NCBI GenBank assembly: GCA_032207245.1
Contig: CM063508.1
Location: forward strand, 125,327,228-125,391,227
Source: Pardosa pseudoannulata
Taxonomy: Eukaryota > Arthropoda > Arachnida > Araneae > Lycosidae
Reading direction: 5' to 3'
DNA length: 64,000 nt
Below, one piece after another: positions 59,471 to 64,000 of the stretch. A program made the translations under genes and the position numbers. Numbering within the stretch: position 1 is the stretch's first letter; each line of letters opens with the position of its first letter. Below the pieces are notes generated by a model. It made no database searches and was not told the DNA's origin. It saw nothing but the letters and a program-made list of their open reading frames with translations.

Positions 59471-60771
59471 TACACTCACTTCCAAAAGTTAAGCACGAAG
59501 AATAAAATGTTAATTTCCATAAGCTAATCAGAATTAAAGAGGCTGGAATTTGCTGCAAATCCCAAATGAAGTATGAAACATGTTAGGTAACAGGTAATCA
59601 TGATTTCGCGTCGAGGAATATGCAAACCAGACAGTCGAATAAGAAGCTGGTATTGCGAAGGGCTACAGGAGTTACATATAAAAGTACTTATGAAAAGCAT
59701 TTAGAGTATTTGTACGATTTATTTTCAAATTAGATGTGTTTCCATGACTTCCTGAAGATTAATAAAAGATTCTGAGAGCTGTTGGGCTGACAGATGCATT
59801 GAAGGACAATCTATCATAGATGTTAATCATTTCTTCGGAGTTCATAATTCCTTCATTTTACGAATATGGAAACAATTCCAAACCACCTAAACAGTTATCC
59901 GATGACCTGTAGCCGGTCGTCCAAGGGTTACGACTGAAGTGGAAGATAGCGATATATTGTGTTATTGCTGTTGAATCGAAAATAGACCTCCACGCATGTG
60001 ACATCTATGGCTGCAGCGACTGTTGGAAAAAAGATATCTGTAACTACTGTCCGTTGAAAGCTACACTGTGTGGTGTGGGGTGGGGAGGGCGATTAAAATG
60101 GTGCCGCCAGAATGTAAATTGGACTGTGTCTGATTGGGACAAGGTTATGTTCCCAGGTGAGTCCAGATTTGTCCTACAACCCAATGATAAGTATGTAAAA
60201 GTATGCAGGGAATAAGGCGCATGCAGGTTCGGTTTGGTTTTGGAGTGCTACGGTCTACTTTTTGCAACACGAGGGCTAATGAGACCGGGACCTACTGCTT
60301 AAAGCCGATTCCGAACGGCTACGGACATCCATGCCATAGTGGGATTCGAACCCACGAAATCTGGTTCCGAAGGCCAGCACCCTAACCATTCGGCCATCGT
60401 TCGGCTAAGGCGCATATAGTCAACCCGAGAACATCATACATTCCGAGGTGAAATCATCATGGTCTGTGCATTGATTTCATTGGGATATCACACCGACCTG
60501 CACATCTACAGGCGTTGTTCTGTGACGGCTGTACAGTATTGAGATGAATTCCTGGACTCCATTGTGAAACTGTGCGTTGCAGTAGTTGGTCCTTTATTGT
60601 TCATTTTTATGGACAATAAAGCTGCCATCGTTGATGACTTTCTGGAGTGAGGAGATTGCACGGATAAAGCAGCCGTCTTACTTGCCAGACTTTAATCCAA
60701 TTGAAAATTTTTGTCCTCGGCAGTGCTGTATGTAAACGTTTGCCACTACTGTCAGAGATTTAGGAACGGTC
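59471..60771 (+). pseudogene. Tc1-like transposase fossil, interrupted by a SINE
   Basis: TA plus 'cactcacttccaaaagtta' at 59471 is a plausible left end. An N-terminal HTH scrap, RAVGLTDALKD, is near 59778. Then QNVNWTVSDWDKVMF and ESRFVLQ (60108-60190) give the 'W…DW-KV-FSDES-F' motif containing the first catalytic Asp region. After the SINE come ISLGYHTDLHIYR, DEFLDSIVK, FIFMDNKA (the 'MDNA' second-Asp region) and PDFNPIENF, the 'PDLNPIE' motif with its catalytic Glu. The order and spacing are right for a Tc1/mariner transposase of about 340 residues. Many stops; the 3' end and right TIR are missing, and a candidate LTR starts at 60772. Confidence 0.88.
60223..60405 (-). mobile_element. tRNA-derived SINE inserted in the Tc1 fossil
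   Basis: A full-length minus-strand copy, with B box complement 'gggattcgaaccca' and A box complement 'ctaaccattcggccat'. It is flanked by a perfect 10-bp duplication, TAAGGCGCAT, at 60213-60222 and 60406-60415. Removing it restores the Tc1 frame order on both sides. Confidence 0.95.
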
Positions 60772-61287
60772 TGTAGTGTTTTAGGGGCCTTAATATAAGA
60801 TGCAGATGTTCACGAAAACATATTTATTAACAAATCACGTAATATGTACATTTTAAGCTTGAAGTTATTGTTCTGATGTTCTTAACCCAAAAACAGAATT
60901 CTCTCTATCTATCTGGTGTTGCCAGATTCCAATTAATACAGAGTTCTTATATTCTGGCTGTTGCCAGATACATTACACGGTCTTACCAGTCATTTAACAG
61001 CTAACCGCTATTAATCTCTATTTAAAAGGAGAATTGAGTTCTATCGTTGATTACTCGTGGTTAGTCGTTAAACAACTTCGGTGAGACTGACCCTTAGAAA
61101 TTGCCCTACAGGAGGAATGACGATTATACTGGACTATTGGATATGTTCGGCCGACATCTGCGTTATAATGACGTCTGAAGTCGTTATTATGACGCAAAGA
61201 AGGGGAATTTCTGGTATCAAATTAGCATCTCCGGCAATTTCTGACGTCATTATGACACAAAGTCCCCTGCGACATATTTCGACCACA
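60772..61287 (-). mobile_element. Candidate solo LTR, ~516 bp
   Basis: Begins TGTAGTG exactly where Tc1 similarity stops, and ends near CGACCACA, giving similar inverted ends TGTAGT/TGTGGT. On the minus strand a TATA-like 'gaatataagaac' is near 60940. AATAAA is near 60823-60828. Two CRE-like TGACGTC blocks lie in the putative U3 (61165-61255). No matching target duplication was found, so the right end is uncertain. Confidence 0.42.
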
Positions 61288-62915
61288 GTATGATAGCATC
61301 CTGCACATGAATAATTTTACAAAAAACTTAGTGCATGTATTCCTCACTTATCTACGACCTATTCCTTTAACAACCACTCGTAATTTCTACTAACAGCGTT
61401 TCATGTGGAGAAAAAGGCTTAAAGAGTTTCGCAAATAATATCTAATTAGTCGATAATCTTGAACAAACTGATGTAAATGAAGAATCCTGATGTAGGAATT
61501 ACAGCCTTTGACAACTCGCTTACTTTAGATGATGAAATGGAAGACATTCCTGGATTGCATGGATAGAGAGTTAATAAATGAGGATCTAATAAAGTTAAAA
61601 GTGCTGCAGCATTAGAAATAAGATGGGGAAAAGAACTTAAGGAATGCAGAATTTACGATACATGGGTTAGCTGGTGTATTCTCTAAAATGGGACTATGGA
61701 TACAAATACTGAACTTTTTACTCTAGTTTAACATGAGGTGAGTTTTCTACGAACTACGAAATGAATGTGGTAAAAAATAACATTTGTTCTATGGGAGAAA
61801 ATTCGGGAAAAAATAATCGAACGATTAATACGGGGGCGATAGATCGTTGTTCGTCCGAATTAGTTTCTTTCTTCTAGCTCTGAGTACAAAAACCTAAAAA
61901 TCTCACAGTATAAAAAGTTTTCACTATACAAAACACTGTACATGGTTCTAAATATACAGTTCGCGTACTAGCACCATTCAAACAGAAATTCTGGTTGTGC
62001 TACTAGCTGGTACCCACAAGCCTGATTATCATGAACAAGAGAGGCAGTTGGCCAAGGCAAGCTAGAAGGATATGATTCCTCAAATCAAACTATCTTTTTT
62101 TTTCTGATAGACAAAATGTAATTTTTAACTTTAAAAAAATACTTAAGATATTGTTACATAATAAACATATTACTTGTATAAAATTGACTTTGTTTATAAT
62201 TTTTTAAAGTTCTTTTACTAAAAGTAAACCATTATCAGTGTCATCTTCAGCTAGTTTTGTGGCTGGAATATATGATTAACTTCAAATAGCATGATTAAGA
62301 CATAACAAAAGAGTAAGATTATAATCAAGCAGCTAGCTGTCAAAAAATCAACATGAAGATTAATTACTAAATTCATAAAGAAGATAATATAGCATGAGTT
62401 CTCCAAAATATAGTTAATGTTTCTCTAATCCCAAATATTTTGAATGAGTACTCATTTTTGACAAAATGCAATCTGGCATTATATTTGAATTGTCAATACA
62501 GTATATTTCCTTTTTGTTTTTTTGGTAAATTTAGTAATAAACATAAATTTACCAGCATCTTGTGCAGTATCAGTGTCAGCAGTACAGTTTACATATTTGT
62601 GAATATCACCAAACAATGTATATTTAAATACAACAGGTTTTCTTGAACCAATATATAAACACTTAGTCTTTGGTGAAGACAAAGTACATTCAAAAAGGAA
62701 CACTGAAAAAGGAAGAGGACACTCAAAATTTCAATTTTTAATGTTATCAAATTCTCAGTCCAATAACAAATGTCTGCATGTTTTTCTCCTCCCCCCAGTC
62801 TCAATTCATTATTACTAATCTGAGAAAACCAGTTGCAACCACTGCATTCTTTGTAATAAATGCAAGTTTCTCCTATTAAAAACACATGAAGTAGTACTTG
62901 CTCTATAAATCTATT
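61288..62915. other. Unannotated stretch
   Basis: No confident feature. 61490-61730 has short coding-like stretches in + frames (for example LTLDDEMEDIPGLHG) that might be a Tigger C-terminal scrap, but no motif proves it. The ORF at 62589-62954 (-) is not recognised. Confidence 0.45.
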
Positions 62916-63235
62916 GTGGCAGTTTCCACTAACTGCACAGATGTCAGAAGCCAACGTTTCGGTAGAGTCACTGATTAGGGTGAAGCCACTGCAACTGAAA
63001 CTCTCTCCCTACGGTCACGTGATCGACTTTCCTGGGAAAGCCTACCTTGACTGCATAAAAGAGGGCAGACTGGTGTTCTACATGCTCTTCTCTCTCGCCA
63101 TGTGCGTACAACTCCGTGTGCTCATCTCGACTTCGAGATAATTGTGTTTAAGTTTTATGTTTTCTGTAACTTATTATTAGGTTTGTTCATTAAAATATTT
63201 GTTGAGTTGAGAATGTTTCTTAACTAAATTACAGT
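62916..63235 (+). promoter_or_regulatory. Possible LTR or promoter region
   Basis: A GC-richer block with a good TATA-like 'gcataaaagagggcag' near 63054. Downstream is a C/T-rich leader (ctcttctctctcgccatgtg) and then an AATAAA-poor AT tail. It starts near 'tgtggcagtttcc' and could end at 'aactaaattaca', which would be TG…CA ends, but no duplication flanks it. The 75-codon ORF at 62914-63141 is not recognised. Confidence 0.3.
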
Positions 63236-63512
63236 CAGTAGCTAAACTATTATCAAGACTATCTGCGAGCATCATCAGTCTCTAGGAATGGATAGTTTTC
63301 TTAACTGTTATAATGTCTCAGACAAAAAACCAAAATTCTGCCCCTCAAATACAATTTTTTTTAAACAACGTACCTTTTATTTTATACAAAAGTAAAATTG
63401 TTTTGAATTATAATAAACTCATAATAAACTCATATATTTAGAAAGAAACATATAACAGAACATAAAACTGATAATGAAGTAGAGTAAAACAGTAGAAACT
63501 AAGTAATGCTGA

Positions 63513-63532
63513 TATATATATATATATATATA
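63513..63532. repeat. (AT)n, left of SINE
   Basis: Short TA tract directly abutting the SINE tail. Together with 63711-63776 it is probably one microsatellite split by the insertion. Confidence 0.9.
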
Positions 63533-63707
63533 TTTGGTTTAGTTTGGAGTGCTACGGTCTACTTTTTGGTACACGAGGGCTAATGAGACCGGGACCTACT
63601 GCTTAAAGCCGATTCCGAACGGCTACGAACATCCATGCCACAGTGGGATTCGAACCCACGAACTCCGGTTCCGAAGGCCAGCACACTAACCATTCGGCCA
63701 TCGTTCG

Positions 63708-63710
<3 letters not shown>
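63533..63710 (-). mobile_element. tRNA-derived SINE, full-length, inside (AT)n
   Basis: Minus-strand copy from tail 'tttggtttagtttgg' to head 'cattcggccatcgttcggcc'. The A and B boxes are intact. (AT)n on both sides hides the target duplication. ORFs on both strands here are the SINE read through into (AT)n. Confidence 0.95.

Positions 63711-63776
<66 letters not shown>
63711..63776. repeat. (AT)n, right of SINE
   Basis: TA tract of about 66 bp. Confidence 0.97.
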
Positions 63777-64000
63777 CATTTTTAATATTTAAAAAAAAAA
63801 AGAAATGTATCAATGAAACAAAATTATCATCACACTAAAATCCCAATAAAAATTTTCTTTTCCTTTTAACTGTGAATTTTTTTATAACATCTCTTGAGTT
63901 TATTGGATCAACAATTTTAAGCTCAACAGCTCAAATGGCCATTTTTGGCTACTCAATGAATCTCTTTAATGGTTGTCTTTAGAATTAAAAATTGCAAATA

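Overview
The window looks like intronic or intergenic DNA of an arthropod, most likely an arachnid. It is very AT-rich, has long (AT)n tracts, and is packed with broken mobile elements and local tandem arrays. There are no operons, ribosome binding sites or long ORFs, so nothing is bacterial. The taxon is inferred from the one recognisable host exon (arthropod acetylcholinesterase-like) and from the mix of repeats (tRNA-derived SINE, TTAA-flanked elements, hAT, Tigger/pogo, Tc1/mariner, BEL/Pao, copia). No species can be named from sequence alone.

Host coding content is minimal. One exon at 2535-2710 (+) encodes the C-terminal end of a cholinesterase-type protein, with clean splice signals on both sides. 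A phase-compatible hydrophobic candidate for the next exon lies at 25833-26080, but this is speculative. A GC-richer minus-strand ORF at 50565-50849 is unrecognised.

Layout. 0-5 kb: (AT)n, a Tigger N-terminal scrap, the AChE-like exon, and a 275-bp tandem array. 5.7-10.1 kb: an array of ~365-bp units carrying a full SINE. 10.9-14.8 kb: four unrelated short-unit arrays. 16-18.9 kb: a 1.6-kb direct duplication with a 5'-truncated SINE. 20.4-21 kb: a mariner-type fossil. 24.4-25.3 kb: a Tigger deletion derivative. 28.5-34.6 kb: TTAA-flanked MITEs, mariner tail, 93-bp arrays, and an hAT deletion derivative with a perfect 8-bp target duplication. 34.9-40.6 kb: a 160-bp MITE family, another TIR element, a 941-bp TTAA element, and a tandem array whose unit contains a tRNA-like promoter region. 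42.6-44.4 kb: a duplication whose second copy was hit by a solo LTR and a SINE. 45.5-49.9 kb: a long-TIR MITE, a solo LTR inside a tandem repeat, and a second candidate LTR. 51.4-52.6 kb: a 241-bp array. 55.9-61.3 kb: a graveyard of copia pol, BEL/Pao gag-protease and Tc1, pierced by a MITE, a SINE and a candidate LTR. 63.5 kb: another SINE inside (AT)n.

The most useful property of the window is that several insertions sit inside local duplications, so the sibling copy shows the empty site. This allows insertion ends and target duplications to be defined without outside data. No coherent new multi-gene system was seen. All coordinates of arrays and element ends were read by eye and may be off by a few bases unless a target duplication is quoted.
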